Source: Marinomonas rhodophyticola (lineage in GTDB: Bacteria > Pseudomonadota > Gammaproteobacteria > Pseudomonadales > Marinomonadaceae). Taken from it: a DNA stretch of 64,000 bases. Each line of letters opens with the position of its first letter. The stretch's first letter is position 1. A program made the position numbers and the translations under genes. The notes under the pieces are model-generated. The model saw nothing but the letters and a program-made list of their open reading frames with translations. It was not told where the DNA came from and ran no database searches. Positions 27,933-37,774 of this stretch are shown here, piece after piece. The stretch covers positions 826,501 through 890,500 of the forward strand of contig NZ_JAPEUL010000009.1 of assembly GCF_026113935.1 (NCBI RefSeq), read 5' to 3'.

Positions 27933-29477
27933 ATGTCACTTACTTGCTTAGAAACGTTGGGCGTCAATAGCCTGAAACAAGGCGATACTTTTTACAGTGT
28001 ATTAACGGGTAATTCGGTTGCTTTGGGTGAAGGCAGCACTTTTTCCGCTCACAGTCCAATCGATGGTAAAGTATTGTCTACCTTTAACAACGCGACACCG
28101 GCACAACTAGACAAGGTAAATGCTGAACTAAAAGACGCCTTTAAAGCACTACGTGTGATTCCAGCGCCACGTCGAGGCGAATTAGTCCGCCGTATTGGCG
28201 AAGAAGCGCGTAAGTACAAAACCGAATTGGCGCAAGTCATCTCCTTAGAAGCGGGCAAAATTGCTCCTGAAGCCTTGGGTGAAGTACAAGAGTGGATCGA
28301 CGTGTGTGACTTTGCTGTTGGTCAATCTCGGATGTTGCATGGTTTGTCTATCGTATCTGAACGTCCAGGCCATCGTATGATGGAGCAATGGCATCCACTG
28401 GGTCCTGTTGCGGTGATCACAGCGTTTAACTTCCCAATGGCGGTCTGGGCTTGGAATGCGATGTTGGGTCTTGTCTGTGGTGATCCAATCTTGCTAAAAC
28501 CTTCTGAAAAAGCCCCCTTGTGTGCTTTGGCGATGTACCAAATCGCGCAGAATGTCATTGCTGATATGCCTGATATTCCAAAAGCGGCGGTGTCTGTGAT
28601 GATTGGTGGTCGTGATTTGGGTGAAGCGATTGCGGCAAGCGAGATCTTCCCTCTTGTTTCCGCGACAGGTTCGACGGCAATGGGCCGTGCGGTGGCAAAA
28701 ACCGTTGCAGGTCGCTTAGGTCGTTCTTTGTTAGAGCTTGGTGGTAACAACGCGATGATTGTGTCTGATACCGCGGATTTGGATCTTGCGCTGCGTGCGA
28801 TTGTTTTCTCGGCGGCTGGTACGGCTGGTCAGCGTTGCACAACATTGCGTCGTCTGATCACCCATGAATCTATTGTGGATGGTTTGGTTGAGCGTTTGGT
28901 GAAATCTTATGGTTCGCTTCGTGTTGGTAGCCCAATCGTTGAAGGCAATTTGGTTGGGCCACTAATTGACGAAGGCAGCTTTAATCGTATGCAAGCGGCC
29001 CTAGAAACTGCGAAACAACAAGGCGGCGACATTGTCTGCGGTGGCGAACGTGTTACTGAAGGCGTTCCGGCTGGTGGTTTCTACGTGCGTCCAGCGATTG
29101 TTCGTATTGCTCATGATGCGCCAATTGTTCACGAAGAAACTTTTGCGCCTATTCTGTATGTATTGACGTATAACACCTTTGAAGAGGCCATCGAGATTCA
29201 AAACGAAGTACCACAAGGTTTATCGTCTGCTGTCTTCACTGAAAGCATGCGTGAAGCCGAAATGTTCATGTCTCCAGCAGGGTCTGACTGTGGTATTGCC
29301 AACGTTAACATTGGTACGTCTGGTGCCGAGATTGGCGGTGCGTTTGGTGGCGAAAAAGAAACCGGTGGTGGTCGTGAATCGGGTTCTGATGCGTGGAGAA
29401 ACTACATGCGTCGTACCACGAATACCGTCAACTACGGTGGTGATTTGCCGTTAGCTCAGGGAATCATTTTTGAGTAA
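27933..29477 (+). CDS. amaB: L-2-aminoadipate semialdehyde dehydrogenase AmaB (ALDH7 family)
   Basis: A 514-residue NAD(P)+ aldehyde dehydrogenase. Catalytic Cys302 lies in AGQRCTTLRR and general-base Glu268 in LLELGGNN. The cofactor region is AFNFPMAVWAWNAM..GDPILLKPSEKAPL. The C-terminal TSGAEIGGAFGGEKETGGGRESGSDAWRNYMRR matches ALDH7/AmaB (piperideine-6-carboxylate dehydrogenase). It oxidises 2-aminoadipate semialdehyde to 2-aminoadipate in D-lysine/pipecolate breakdown. amaA follows after 80 bases and a LysR gene is divergent. Confidence 0.9.
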   Translation: MSLTCLETLGVNSLKQGDTFYSVLTGNSVALGEGSTFSAHSPIDGKVLSTFNNATPAQLDKVNAELKDAFKALRVIPAPRRGELVRRIGEEARKYKTELAQVISLEAGKIAPEALGEVQEWIDVCDFAVGQSRMLHGLSIVSERPGHRMMEQWHPLGPVAVITAFNFPMAVWAWNAMLGLVCGDPILLKPSEKAPLCALAMYQIAQNVIADMPDIPKAAVSVMIGGRDLGEAIAASEIFPLVSATGSTAMGRAVAKTVAGRLGRSLLELGGNNAMIVSDTADLDLALRAIVFSAAGTAGQRCTTLRRLITHESIVDGLVERLVKSYGSLRVGSPIVEGNLVGPLIDEGSFNRMQAALETAKQQGGDIVCGGERVTEGVPAGGFYVRPAIVRIAHDAPIVHEETFAPILYVLTYNTFEEAIEIQNEVPQGLSSAVFTESMREAEMFMSPAGSDCGIANVNIGTSGAEIGGAFGGEKETGGGRESGSDAWRNYMRRTTNTVNYGGDLPLAQGIIFE

Positions 29478-29498
29478 TACACAGTATTAGGTAACTCA

Positions 29499-29523
29499 AT
29501 AGGCGAGATGTTTCTCGCCTATT
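29499..29523 (+). other. Hairpin between amaB and amaA
   Basis: AATAGGCGAGA and TCTCGCCTATT form a perfect 11-base inverted repeat with a tiny loop and only a short T-run after it. It could be a weak terminator or an mRNA-stabilising hairpin that adjusts amaA levels relative to amaB. Confidence 0.5.
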
Positions 29524-29557
29524 TACGTTCTGGCCAATGTCCTGATGAGGTCATTTT

Positions 29558-30829
29558 ATGTCTGATAAAATCTGCAATTCTTTGTGGCGCGCTAGTTCTC
29601 CAGCGGCGCCTGTGTTGGCGCCTCTTGAAGGGCGTGTTGAGGTCGAAGTAGTGATCGTCGGCGCGGGTTTTACGGGGCTGTCAGCTGCTTTACATCTAGC
29701 TAAATTTGGTGTCTCTGTTGCGGTTGTAGAAGCGCAAGAAGTGGGTTTTGGTGGTTCTGGACGCAATGTTGGTTTGGCGAATGCAGGTGTTTGGCTAGAA
29801 CCCGACCAGTTAGATAAAGCCATTGGTGCTGAAGCGGGCAGTGTCATGTACAAGGCTTTGGCGGCAGCGCCTGATTTTGTTTATAGTTTAATTAAAGAAT
29901 ACGACATTCAGTGCGAGCCAGTGCGTAATGGCACCTTGCATGCTGGGGTTGGCAAAACAGGCTTAGCGCAATTGCTGCGCCGTTATGAGCAAATGAAAAA
30001 ACGCGGTGCACCTGTTCAATTACTAGATGCTGCAGAAGCGCAAGCGCGTATTGGCTCTAATAAGTTCAACTCTGCCTTGTTTGATCCAAGAGCGGGTACT
30101 ATTCAGCCTTTGGCTTATGCTCGTGGATTGGCTCACGCAGCGCTAAAAGAAGGTGCTAAACTTTTTGATCAGTCACCAGTGAGTAAAATAGAGCCAGCCG
30201 ATAACGGTTGGGTTTTATACACCGAAAAGGGGCAGGTGCACGCTGAAAAAGTGATTCTTGCGACCAATGCCTACAGTGGATTTGGGCTAAAAGAGCAGGC
30301 GCGTAAGTTTGTACCAATTTTTTATTCTCAATTGGCGACCAAACCGTTAAGCGATGTGCAGCTTGCCAGCGTTTTGCCAAACAAAGAAGGCGTTTGGGAT
30401 ACTTGTACCGTGATGAGTTCTTTTCGCTTGGATCAACAAGGTCGCTTAGTCTTTGGCGGCATGGGCGGCGAGGGCAGTGTGTTATCAAATTGGGCAACTC
30501 AGCGCGTCACCGAATTGTTTCCGATCCTAAGTAAAGTAGAGTGGGATTATTGCTGGACTGGCAAAATTGCCTACAGTGAGGATCATTTGCCCCATTGCCA
30601 GCAGCTAGAAAAAGGTCTATTCAGTGTCGCCGGCTACAGCGGTCGCGGTATTGGACCAGGAACTGTGGTTGGTGCCGAGTTGGCGCAATGGTTATCAGGT
30701 CAAAGAGAAAGCTTATCCATACCGACCACGATACTCAGAGATATTTCGTTTCGAGAGTTAAAGCGTTTGTTTTATGAAGTAGGGGCGCATACTTACCATT
30801 TGGGACAGCAGGCGCACGCTTTGGATTAG
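29558..30829 (+). CDS. amaA: L-pipecolate oxidase AmaA (FAD-dependent oxidoreductase)
   Basis: A 423-residue DAO-family flavoprotein. The dinucleotide motif VVIVGAGFTGLSAALHLAKFG is near residues 32-52, followed by GFGGSGRNVGLANAGVW and the C-terminal FAD contact YSGRGIGPGTVVGAELA. In Pseudomonas putida AmaA oxidises L-pipecolate to piperideine-6-carboxylate, which opens to the semialdehyde handled by AmaB. The pairing with amaB gives this assignment; by sequence alone it could be another amine or imino-acid oxidase. No membrane segment is seen. Confidence 0.85.
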   Translation: MSDKICNSLWRASSPAAPVLAPLEGRVEVEVVIVGAGFTGLSAALHLAKFGVSVAVVEAQEVGFGGSGRNVGLANAGVWLEPDQLDKAIGAEAGSVMYKALAAAPDFVYSLIKEYDIQCEPVRNGTLHAGVGKTGLAQLLRRYEQMKKRGAPVQLLDAAEAQARIGSNKFNSALFDPRAGTIQPLAYARGLAHAALKEGAKLFDQSPVSKIEPADNGWVLYTEKGQVHAEKVILATNAYSGFGLKEQARKFVPIFYSQLATKPLSDVQLASVLPNKEGVWDTCTVMSSFRLDQQGRLVFGGMGGEGSVLSNWATQRVTELFPILSKVEWDYCWTGKIAYSEDHLPHCQQLEKGLFSVAGYSGRGIGPGTVVGAELAQWLSGQRESLSIPTTILRDISFRELKRLFYEVGAHTYHLGQQAHALD

Positions 30830-30954
30830 AATAATTACAGAGCCTCGCCAATACTCTGTTAAAAACAGATTCGTCTTGGTTTCGCTCGCTTCATCATGCA
30901 AAGTGTCGATTAGTTTGACCATCACATAAGCTTACAGCGAATAATGCTGACAAT

Positions 30955-30982
30955 AAAACGCATCTTTATGGTGCGTTTTTTT
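30955..30982 (+). terminator. Terminator after amaA
   Basis: AAAACGCA and TGCGTTTTTTT form a short hairpin with a long T-run, 126 bases past the amaA stop. The rest of the 30830-31083 gap shows no gene. Confidence 0.65.
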
Positions 30983-31051
30983 ATTTTGCTGGTTGGGAAT
31001 AAATCTGATATAGGGTAGAGTTATTGTCTTCTTGTGTTTACTTTCGTTTTT

Positions 31052-31079
31052 GTCTTTTTATTTATGTCTTTTTATTTAT
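31052..31079 (+). repeat. 14-base tandem duplication before the LysR gene
   Basis: GTCTTTTTATTTAT occurs twice in direct succession, ending 4 bases before the LysR start codon. There is no purine-rich ribosome-binding site in it. An ATG inside (31064) opens a 7-codon frame whose TGA overlaps the LysR ATG. Confidence 0.7.
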
Positions 31080-31083
31080 GTGA

Positions 31084-32001
31084 ATGAGTAACGCCTACAT
31101 GCGCCGTTATATCCCATCGTCAACTGCACTAAAATGTTTTGAAGCGTCTGTACGACATTTAAGTTTTACTAAAGCCGCGGAAGAGTTACATCTCACTCAA
31201 AGTGCCGTCAGCCGTCAAATTCGTAACCTTGAAGAATTCTTGTCACGAGATTTGTTTATTCGTCTTAATAAACGCTTGGTGTTAACTGGAACGGGAGCGG
31301 CTTATTACAAAGAAGTGGTGCCTTTATTAGATGGGATGGAAAATGCGTGTTTGCGGATGTTACACCGCGAAGATGAAAAAACTACCTTGACGATATCTGC
31401 ATTACCTACCTTGGCATCGTATTGGTTGATGCCTTTGTTGGCTGAGTTCCAACTAGACCATCCGCAGTTTCAAATCAAAGTGCGTTCGTTAGACGATGCA
31501 GCCAAGATAGACCCAGAAAGCATCGATATTATTTTGCATTATGGTGGAGATCATTGGCCTCGCGCGATTTCTCATCAATTGATGAAAGAAAAAGTGGTCG
31601 CGGTGGTAGCACCTGAATTATTGAAACGGGTTGCCGATAAATTAGCCACTGAGTGGCGAGCCGAAGACGTTACTTTATTTCCTTTCCTGCATTTATCATC
31701 ACGTATTAATGCGTGGCCCGATTGGATGGTTGCACAAGGGCTAGAGAGTGGCTCTTTTGCAGGGGCGTCTTTCGCGCATTTTCATATGTTGCTAGAAGCC
31801 GCTAAAAACAGTATGGGAATTGCCATTATGCCGACCATACTAGCCGAACGGAGTCTGCATAATGGTGAGTTGGTGGCGCCTTTTGGTAAAGCGGTGTCGA
31901 CACCACATGAGTACCTTTTGTCTTATCCGGCCGATAAAGCCGATCTTGAGCAAGTGGTGATTTTTCGAGACTGGCTATTGTCAAAGCGAAATGAGTCATA
32001 G
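31084..32001 (+). CDS. LysR-family regulator (GcvA-like)
   Basis: A 305-residue LysR-type regulator of the GcvA/AmpR-like subgroup. The N-terminal helix-turn-helix is ALKCFEASVRHLSFTKAAEELHLTQSAVSRQIRNLEEFLSRDLF; the effector domain follows (about 95-300). No ribosome-binding site precedes either ATG at 31084 or the in-frame ATG at 31099, and a tandem duplication sits in the leader. Neighbours (amaA before, gpmI after, both separated by gaps) do not show a clear target, so the regulon is unknown. Confidence 0.82.
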   Translation: MSNAYMRRYIPSSTALKCFEASVRHLSFTKAAEELHLTQSAVSRQIRNLEEFLSRDLFIRLNKRLVLTGTGAAYYKEVVPLLDGMENACLRMLHREDEKTTLTISALPTLASYWLMPLLAEFQLDHPQFQIKVRSLDDAAKIDPESIDIILHYGGDHWPRAISHQLMKEKVVAVVAPELLKRVADKLATEWRAEDVTLFPFLHLSSRINAWPDWMVAQGLESGSFAGASFAHFHMLLEAAKNSMGIAIMPTILAERSLHNGELVAPFGKAVSTPHEYLLSYPADKADLEQVVIFRDWLLSKRNES

Positions 32002-32112
32002 CCTGTTATTAGTGAAATTAATAGTCCGAATAGGCACGCTAGTCTGTAACTAAATTACAGGCCTGTGATAGTATCAAGCCATACTCATGATCAATTTACG
32101 GGATAGATTAAC

Positions 32113-33642
32113 ATGAACAAAAAAACCACAGCTCTCTTCATCCTTGATGGATGGGGGTACAGTGAAACCTCTACTTCTAATGCCATTGCCGCCGCAAATA
32201 CGCCGAACTGGGACGCGTTGTGGAATGGTCATCCGCATACACTCATCAAAACGTCTGGCTTAGCGGTCGGTTTACCAGAAGGCCAAATGGGTAATTCCGA
32301 AGTGGGGCACATGAACTTAGGTGCGGGTCGAGTGGTTTATCAAAACTTTACTCGCATTGGCAAAGCCATTGAAGACGGTTCGTTCTTTGAAAACGAAGCC
32401 CTTGTTAATGCGGTTGATAAAGCCGTCGGCGCTAACAAAGCGGTGCATATTTTGGGATTGTTGTCTGATGGTGGTGTTCATAGTCATCATGAGCAAATTA
32501 TGGCAATGTGCGAATTAGCAGCAAAGCGTGGTGCCAAAGCTGTGTATGTGCATGGTTTCACTGATGGTCGTGATACGCCACCTCGCTCTGCTAAAACGCC
32601 TGTGGCTGAATTAGAGTCCAAACTTGCGGAACTCGGTGTAGGCAAAATCGCTACTCTGACTGGTCGTTATTATGCAATGGACCGTGATAATCGTTGGGAT
32701 CGTGTTCAAACTGCTTACGATGCGATTGTGTTAGGTAAAGGTGAGTTCCAAGCGGATACCGCTGAAGGTGCAATTCAAGCGGCTTATGATCGTGACGAAA
32801 ATGATGAATTTGTTAAAGCCACTATCGTTGGTGAATCGGCACCTGTTCAAGATGGTGATGCGATTATTTTTGCTAACTTCCGTCCGGATCGTGCGCGTCA
32901 ATTAACGCGTGCTTTTACCGATGCCGACTTTGATGGCTTCACTCGTGCCGTTTATCCAAAACTGGCAGCGTTTGTGACTTTTACTGAGTTTTCATCTGAT
33001 ATTCAAGTGGATGTGGCGTTTCCTCCAGTGGCGTTAACCAATACCTTGGGTGAAGTGCTAGCCAAGCATGGCAAAAAACAATTACGTATTGCCGAAACCG
33101 AAAAATACGCTCATGTGACGTTCTTTTTTAATGGTGGTGAAGAGGCCCTGTTTGATGGTGAAGAACGTGAGTTGATCCCCTCACCTAATGTGGCGACTTA
33201 CGACCTGAAGCCTGAAATGAGTGCACCAGAAGTGACAGACAAACTGGTTGAAGTCATCAAAGCGGGCAAATATGACACTATTATTTGTAACTTTGCTAAC
33301 GGTGACATGGTTGGACACAGTGGTATTTTTGAAGCCGCCGTTAAAGCCGTAGAAGCGGTAGATGCTTGCTTGGGTCGGATCATTGAGGCGTTGAAAGTGA
33401 ATGGTGGTCAATGTTTGATTACTGCCGATCACGGTAACGTAGAGCAAATGTTAAGTGATGATGGTTCTCAGCCGTTGACGTCTCATACGATTGGTCCTGT
33501 GCCTCTTGTTCTGTTTTCTCCTACACAAGGTTTGGGTATAAAAGAAGGCGCATTGTGTGACCTTGCTCCGACGTTACTCGATATGATGGGAATGGACAAG
33601 CCAGCAGAAATGACAGGTGTGAGCTTGCTCACACGGGCATGA
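32113..33642 (+). CDS. gpmI: 2,3-bisphosphoglycerate-independent phosphoglycerate mutase GpmI
   Basis: A 509-residue Mn-dependent mutase interconverting 3- and 2-phosphoglycerate in glycolysis. Features: [10 protein letters not shown] with a metal aspartate, the catalytic serine in [16 protein letters not shown] near residue 62, [48 protein letters not shown] and [12 protein letters not shown]. The length is usual (about 510-515). It begins an apparent operon with envC (7-base gap), ctpA and yibQ, a common gammaproteobacterial order. Confidence 0.95.
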   Translation: MNKKTTALFILDGWGYSETSTSNAIAAANTPNWDALWNGHPHTLIKTSGLAVGLPEGQMGNSEVGHMNLGAGRVVYQNFTRIGKAIEDGSFFENEALVNAVDKAVGANKAVHILGLLSDGGVHSHHEQIMAMCELAAKRGAKAVYVHGFTDGRDTPPRSAKTPVAELESKLAELGVGKIATLTGRYYAMDRDNRWDRVQTAYDAIVLGKGEFQADTAEGAIQAAYDRDENDEFVKATIVGESAPVQDGDAIIFANFRPDRARQLTRAFTDADFDGFTRAVYPKLAAFVTFTEFSSDIQVDVAFPPVALTNTLGEVLAKHGKKQLRIAETEKYAHVTFFFNGGEEALFDGEERELIPSPNVATYDLKPEMSAPEVTDKLVEVIKAGKYDTIICNFANGDMVGHSGIFEAAVKAVEAVDACLGRIIEALKVNGGQCLITADHGNVEQMLSDDGSQPLTSHTIGPVPLVLFSPTQGLGIKEGALCDLAPTLLDMMGMDKPAEMTGVSLLTRA

Positions 33643-33649
33643 GGCGGTA

Positions 33650-34790
33650 ATGGTCTTACTATTTCGTAGTTTGCTTTTGTGTTTGTGCTTGCTGCCTAGT
33701 TTAGGTTGGACAGCAGGTGAACCGCAAACGCCTGAAGAAGCTAAGCAACAAATTCAAGCATTGCAAAAGGATTTGCAAAAGCTTAATAGTTGGTTAAAGG
33801 ACTTGAAGTCTGAGCGATCGGATGTAGAGAAGCAACTTGAAGGCAAAGAAAAAGACATTCAGGCATTGCTTAAGAAGATCCAAGAAATTCAGGAAAGCTT
33901 AAAAAAAGGTGACGAGCAGCTGGGCGAATTGAGAGTTCAGCAGCGTTCTCTTCAGCTTAGTATCCAACAGCAAAATGAACAAATAGCCGCCCAATTAAGG
34001 GCGGTTTATCGTTCCGGTAATGAAGAAAGCATTAAGTTATTGTTAAATGGTAATACCTCAGAAGAAGCGCAGCGTTTAGTGCAATATAATCGCTACTTTT
34101 CTACGGCAAGGCAGTCCTTGATCAACGGTTTTGTGAATGAAGTGAATGATCTGAGTTTGGTTGAAAACAGCATTCGCAGTCATCGAGTCTCAACAAGCCA
34201 AAGAAGAAATTCAGCTTAAAGAAGAACGCAGTCGTCTGTTAAGTCAACAAGCTGAACGTCGTAATTTATTGGTAAAACTTGATCAGGATCTAGCACAAGG
34301 TGATAAACGTTCTAAGCAATTATTGCAGGATCAACAAAATTTACAGGATATGTTGCAACGCCTAGAAGAAGCCTTGGCTGATGTGAAAATCCCAGATCAA
34401 GATGTCCCTTTTTCATCCCAACGAGGCAAGTTAGTGAGGCCGTTAAAGACATTGGCGACGCTGCCTGCAACGGGCAGTATAAATTTGGGTGGGGTGACGC
34501 TTAGAGCCAAAGAAGGCGAGTCCGTTCACGCTATATTTTCAGGGCGTGTCGTATTTTCTGACTGGATGCGTGGTTTCGGCTTTTTACTTATCTTAGATCA
34601 TGGTGACGGCTACATGTCACTGTATGGGTATAACCAAAGTTTATTGAAAGAAGTGGGAGAATGGGTGAGGGCCAATGATACTGTCGCAATGGCTGGTAGT
34701 ACTGGTGGTCGTCCTGATGCTGCTTTATTTTTTGCAATTCGCCATAATGGTACGCCATTAAAACCACTTTCTTGGATAGATGCTGGGTAA
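33650..34790 (+). CDS. envC: Murein hydrolase activator EnvC (frameshifted)
   Basis: About 379 residues after correction: signal peptide (LLLCLCLLPSLGWTAG), a long coiled coil (about 30-230), then a C-terminal LytM/M23 domain (about 260-375). The LytM domain is degenerate: the peptidase HxxxD and HxH ligands are replaced (GYMSLYGYNQSLLK, ALFFAIRHNG), as in EnvC proteins that activate amidases rather than cut. A surplus base near 34170-34185 splits the frame; the second frame resumes IESQQAKEEIQLKEE. EnvC acts in the periplasm at the division site with FtsEX and amidases. It lies between gpmI and ctpA. Confidence 0.85.
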
Positions 34791-34842
34791 CGTTCATGAC
34801 AGTCCCAGTACCGCTGCTAGTAAAAAAGTCATAGGAAGAAAT

Positions 34843-36117
34843 ATGATCAATATTTTGCGTCAACGAATCCCCGTTTTGTTTATGGTGCTATTGGTTCAGC
34901 CGGCTTTTTCTGCGGATACTAAACAAGCATCTAAATTGCCTACTGCCGAGATTCAATCGTTTGTTGAAACCTTCGAAACTATTCGTGAGGGTTACGTTGA
35001 AACACTGTCTGATGAAGACATTCTTCATAAAGCACTAAAAGGTATGGTTTCTGGACTCGATCCGCATTCTGAGTATTTTACGAAAACAGAATTAGCTGAT
35101 TTTAATGAGCTGACCTCTGGTAATTATGCGGGCATTGGTGTTGAAGTCGAGATGAAAGACAAGCGATTGACCATAGTCACGCCTGTGGATGGCTCCGCTG
35201 CTGCCGAGGCAGGGATTTTGCCTGGTGATGTTATTATCAAAATTGATAATACGTTAATTACTGACTTGGGTATGCAAGATATTGTGACGCTCATGCGTGG
35301 TGAAGTGGGTTCTACCGTCTCGCTGGATATCGAGCGAGACGGTGAAATTAAACATTACGAGTTAACACGTCGATTGGTTGAAGACGCCAGTGTTACCGCG
35401 AAATGGCTGGATACAGGAATCGCTTATTTTCGCATCAGTCAATTTCAAGGTGATAGCGACATAGAGTTTTATGAAGCCATCGATAAACTCGCTGCACAAA
35501 GTAAAATTCAAGGGGTTGTCTTAGATTTGCGTAATAATCCCGGTGGTGTTTTGCAAAGTGCTGTTGGGGTGGTAGACGCTTTTATTGATAAAGGTATGAT
35601 CGTTTATACCAGTGGGCGTCATGAGATGTCGAAAAGTCAGTTTAAGGCCACTGCGAAAAATACAAAATTTAAGCAAATTCCTGTTGTTGTTATGGTAAAC
35701 GATGGCTCTGCGTCGGCGTCAGAAATTGTTGCTGGCGCGTTACAGGATCATCAGCGTGCGGTGGTGTTAGGCACGGAAACGTTTGGTAAAGGCTCTGTTC
35801 AAACAGTGGTTCCCTTATCCAATGGTGATGCGGTAAAATTAACCACCGCCTTATATTACACGCCAAATGGTCGTTCTATCCAAGCTCAGGGTATTACGCC
35901 CGATCTGATTGTGCCACAAGCGACATTAACCTTTGATAAAGACCCGTTTTTGGTTAAAGAGTCTGAACTAAAAGGGCATTTAGGAAATGGTACGGGCGGT
36001 AAAGAACGAACCAGTGCGGATGTTTTGTCCGATATTGGTGAATTGGCAAAAACAGATTTTCAATTGTTTCAAGCGGTTACGATTCTGAAAACCTTGCCTA
36101 AATTAGTGCAGAAATAG
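34843..36117 (+). CDS. ctpA: Carboxyl-terminal processing protease CtpA (S41 family)
   Basis: A 424-residue periplasmic protease: signal peptide (IPVLFMVLLVQPAFSAD), PDZ domain (about 85-165, with GDVIIKIDNTLITDL) and S41 protease domain. The catalytic serine is in VNDGSASASEIVAGAL and the lysine in ETFGKGSVQTV. AGGAAG 4 bases before the ATG at 34843 settles the start; a longer open frame upstream overlaps envC and lacks a signal peptide. CtpA relatives trim or degrade cell-wall hydrolases and lipoproteins, which suits its place between envC and yibQ. Confidence 0.92.
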   Translation: MINILRQRIPVLFMVLLVQPAFSADTKQASKLPTAEIQSFVETFETIREGYVETLSDEDILHKALKGMVSGLDPHSEYFTKTELADFNELTSGNYAGIGVEVEMKDKRLTIVTPVDGSAAAEAGILPGDVIIKIDNTLITDLGMQDIVTLMRGEVGSTVSLDIERDGEIKHYELTRRLVEDASVTAKWLDTGIAYFRISQFQGDSDIEFYEAIDKLAAQSKIQGVVLDLRNNPGGVLQSAVGVVDAFIDKGMIVYTSGRHEMSKSQFKATAKNTKFKQIPVVVMVNDGSASASEIVAGALQDHQRAVVLGTETFGKGSVQTVVPLSNGDAVKLTTALYYTPNGRSIQAQGITPDLIVPQATLTFDKDPFLVKESELKGHLGNGTGGKERTSADVLSDIGELAKTDFQLFQAVTILKTLPKLVQK

Positions 36118-36159
36118 CGATCTGTTTTTCACAAATGTATTGTTGGGGTAACTGCTCCT

Positions 36160-37359
36160 TTGTTTTATTTTAAGAAAGTGTGTTTGCTTGTAGGGTTTTT
36201 GCTCGCTTTGCCAGGGGGGAACGCATCGGATGCAGGTTCTGAATATTTGGATGACTCTTTGGCGGGCGAGTTGGTTGTCGAGCAACATGCTATGGCATCG
36301 TCGGATGACGTGAGTGCGTCAGAAGAGGGCATGATGGCGTCACAGGAAGGTGTCATGGTGGCGTCAGACAAGACGCCTTCCGAGAAAGAGCCGATCATTT
36401 TGCCAGAGCATTTGGGGCCGGTGTTGTTAGAACCAGAAAACACAACTGAGACTCGTCTGCCATCTGATTCTTACCCTTCCATTTTACAAGATCCGCAAGA
36501 GGCGCCATGGAAACCTTCTATTGCGCCTTTGTTAGATGTCCCCGTTCTGCTGGATGTCGTGCCTAATGAGAGCCTGCTTTCAGTCCCTAAGCCTGCTTCC
36601 ACTGATTCTCCGAAAAAAATAGTCACGCCGGCAAAAATATTAGCGGTTGACGTGCACCCAAAAATGCCACAAATAGCGATTTTGATTGATGATCTTGGTT
36701 ACAGTCGAGATGGCATGGAATCGTCTTTATTGCTGCCTACGGAGGTGGCATTGGCGATTTTGCCAAGTACGCCTTTTGCTTTGCAAACCGCTCTAACCTC
36801 CCAAAAGCAGAGTCGTATTACGCTTTTGCATGCGCCTATGGAAAATCAGCGAGAGCTAAAACTTGGTCCTGGTGGTTTGTATGCGAGCATGACGGAACAG
36901 GAATTAAAAAGCACGTTAAGCAAGGATTTGGATAGTTTGCCTGGTATTCAAGGGGTAAATAATCATATGGGCAGTTTGTTAACCACTAAGGTTCATTCGA
37001 TGGAATGGGTCATGGAAACGTTAAAAGACCGATCCTTGTTTTTTATTGATAGTTTAACCAGTGCTCAAAGTGTGGCCAAAAAAACCGCACAAGAATATGG
37101 TTTAAAAACGGTAGGAAGAGACGTGTTTTTAGACAATATCCGCACGGAAGAGGCGATAGACAAGCAATTTTCTCGTTTAGTAAAACTAGCTAAACGTCAT
37201 GGAAGTGCTTTGGCCATAGGACATCCTTATCCAGAAACCACGGCATATCTTAAAAAGCGTTTGAAGAATTTAGAGCAAGATGGTGTTCGTTTAGTGAGGA
37301 TCTCTGAATTGCTGATCGCTTCTCCTCCTTCTAAACCGACCATGTCTGAAACAAAATAG
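36160..37359 (+). CDS. yibQ: Divergent polysaccharide deacetylase (YibQ family)
   Basis: A 399-residue secreted protein: signal peptide (MFYFKKVCLLVGFLLALPGGNA), a low-complexity acidic linker (about 25-165, with repeated M-x-A-S-x-E-G-like stretches), then the YibQ-type NodB-like domain (about 170-390) with AILIDDLGYS, LAILPSTPF, LLHAPMEN, NHMGS and FFIDSLTS. It appears to start with TTG at 36160; no in-frame ATG precedes the signal peptide, and a GTG six codons later would shorten it. It follows ctpA in the gpmI-envC-ctpA order typical of gammaproteobacteria. Enzyme activity is unproven for the family. Confidence 0.83.
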   Translation: MFYFKKVCLLVGFLLALPGGNASDAGSEYLDDSLAGELVVEQHAMASSDDVSASEEGMMASQEGVMVASDKTPSEKEPIILPEHLGPVLLEPENTTETRLPSDSYPSILQDPQEAPWKPSIAPLLDVPVLLDVVPNESLLSVPKPASTDSPKKIVTPAKILAVDVHPKMPQIAILIDDLGYSRDGMESSLLLPTEVALAILPSTPFALQTALTSQKQSRITLLHAPMENQRELKLGPGGLYASMTEQELKSTLSKDLDSLPGIQGVNNHMGSLLTTKVHSMEWVMETLKDRSLFFIDSLTSAQSVAKKTAQEYGLKTVGRDVFLDNIRTEEAIDKQFSRLVKLAKRHGSALAIGHPYPETTAYLKKRLKNLEQDGVRLVRISELLIASPPSKPTMSETK

Positions 37360-37363
37360 ACGT

Positions 37364-37397
37364 AAAACTCCGGTATTTAATTAAATCGGAGTTTTTT
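37364..37397 (+). terminator. Terminator of the gpmI-envC-ctpA-yibQ operon
   Basis: AAAACTCCG and CGGAGTTTTTT form a hairpin with a T-run beginning 4 bases past the yibQ stop. Confidence 0.8.
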
Positions 37398-37774
37398 GAT
37401 AAAAAAACCGAGCTTTTATCAATTTCTTATTGGTTTTTTATACTAAATTATAAGAAGTACGGTTTTTTTCAGAATCGCACTAGTGATACCTCTATATGCC
37501 CCTTTATTTTTGCCAGCCCTTATTTCGCTCTTGTTTAGTGCACATCCTTTCGTCTGTAAGTTGAAAAAACCATAAACTCAAATAATTCTAGTGATTTATT
37601 TTGTGTTTTTTTTGTATCACAGGATTTCTCTTAGGTTATTTGCAATATTTATCTGCACTACTATTGACCAAACTTTAGACTGATATTAATGTGTAGCTTC
37701 ATTCCAGTGCACATTTTTTGGATAGTTGCTGTGAAAGTTCCATTTTTTATGCTTTTTCTTTGGGCTTAAACTAT
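37398..37774. other. Long upstream region of the liv operon
   Basis: About 375 AT-rich bases with no supported gene. The length and the sigma-54-like element at its right end suggest room for enhancer-binding-protein sites, but I see no perfect NtrC palindrome. Confidence 0.4.

Noticed and set aside
28322-28845. Long minus-strand frames inside amaB
   Set aside because: They are antisense to a strong aldehyde dehydrogenase and reflect its codon bias; no ribosome-binding site or family pattern.
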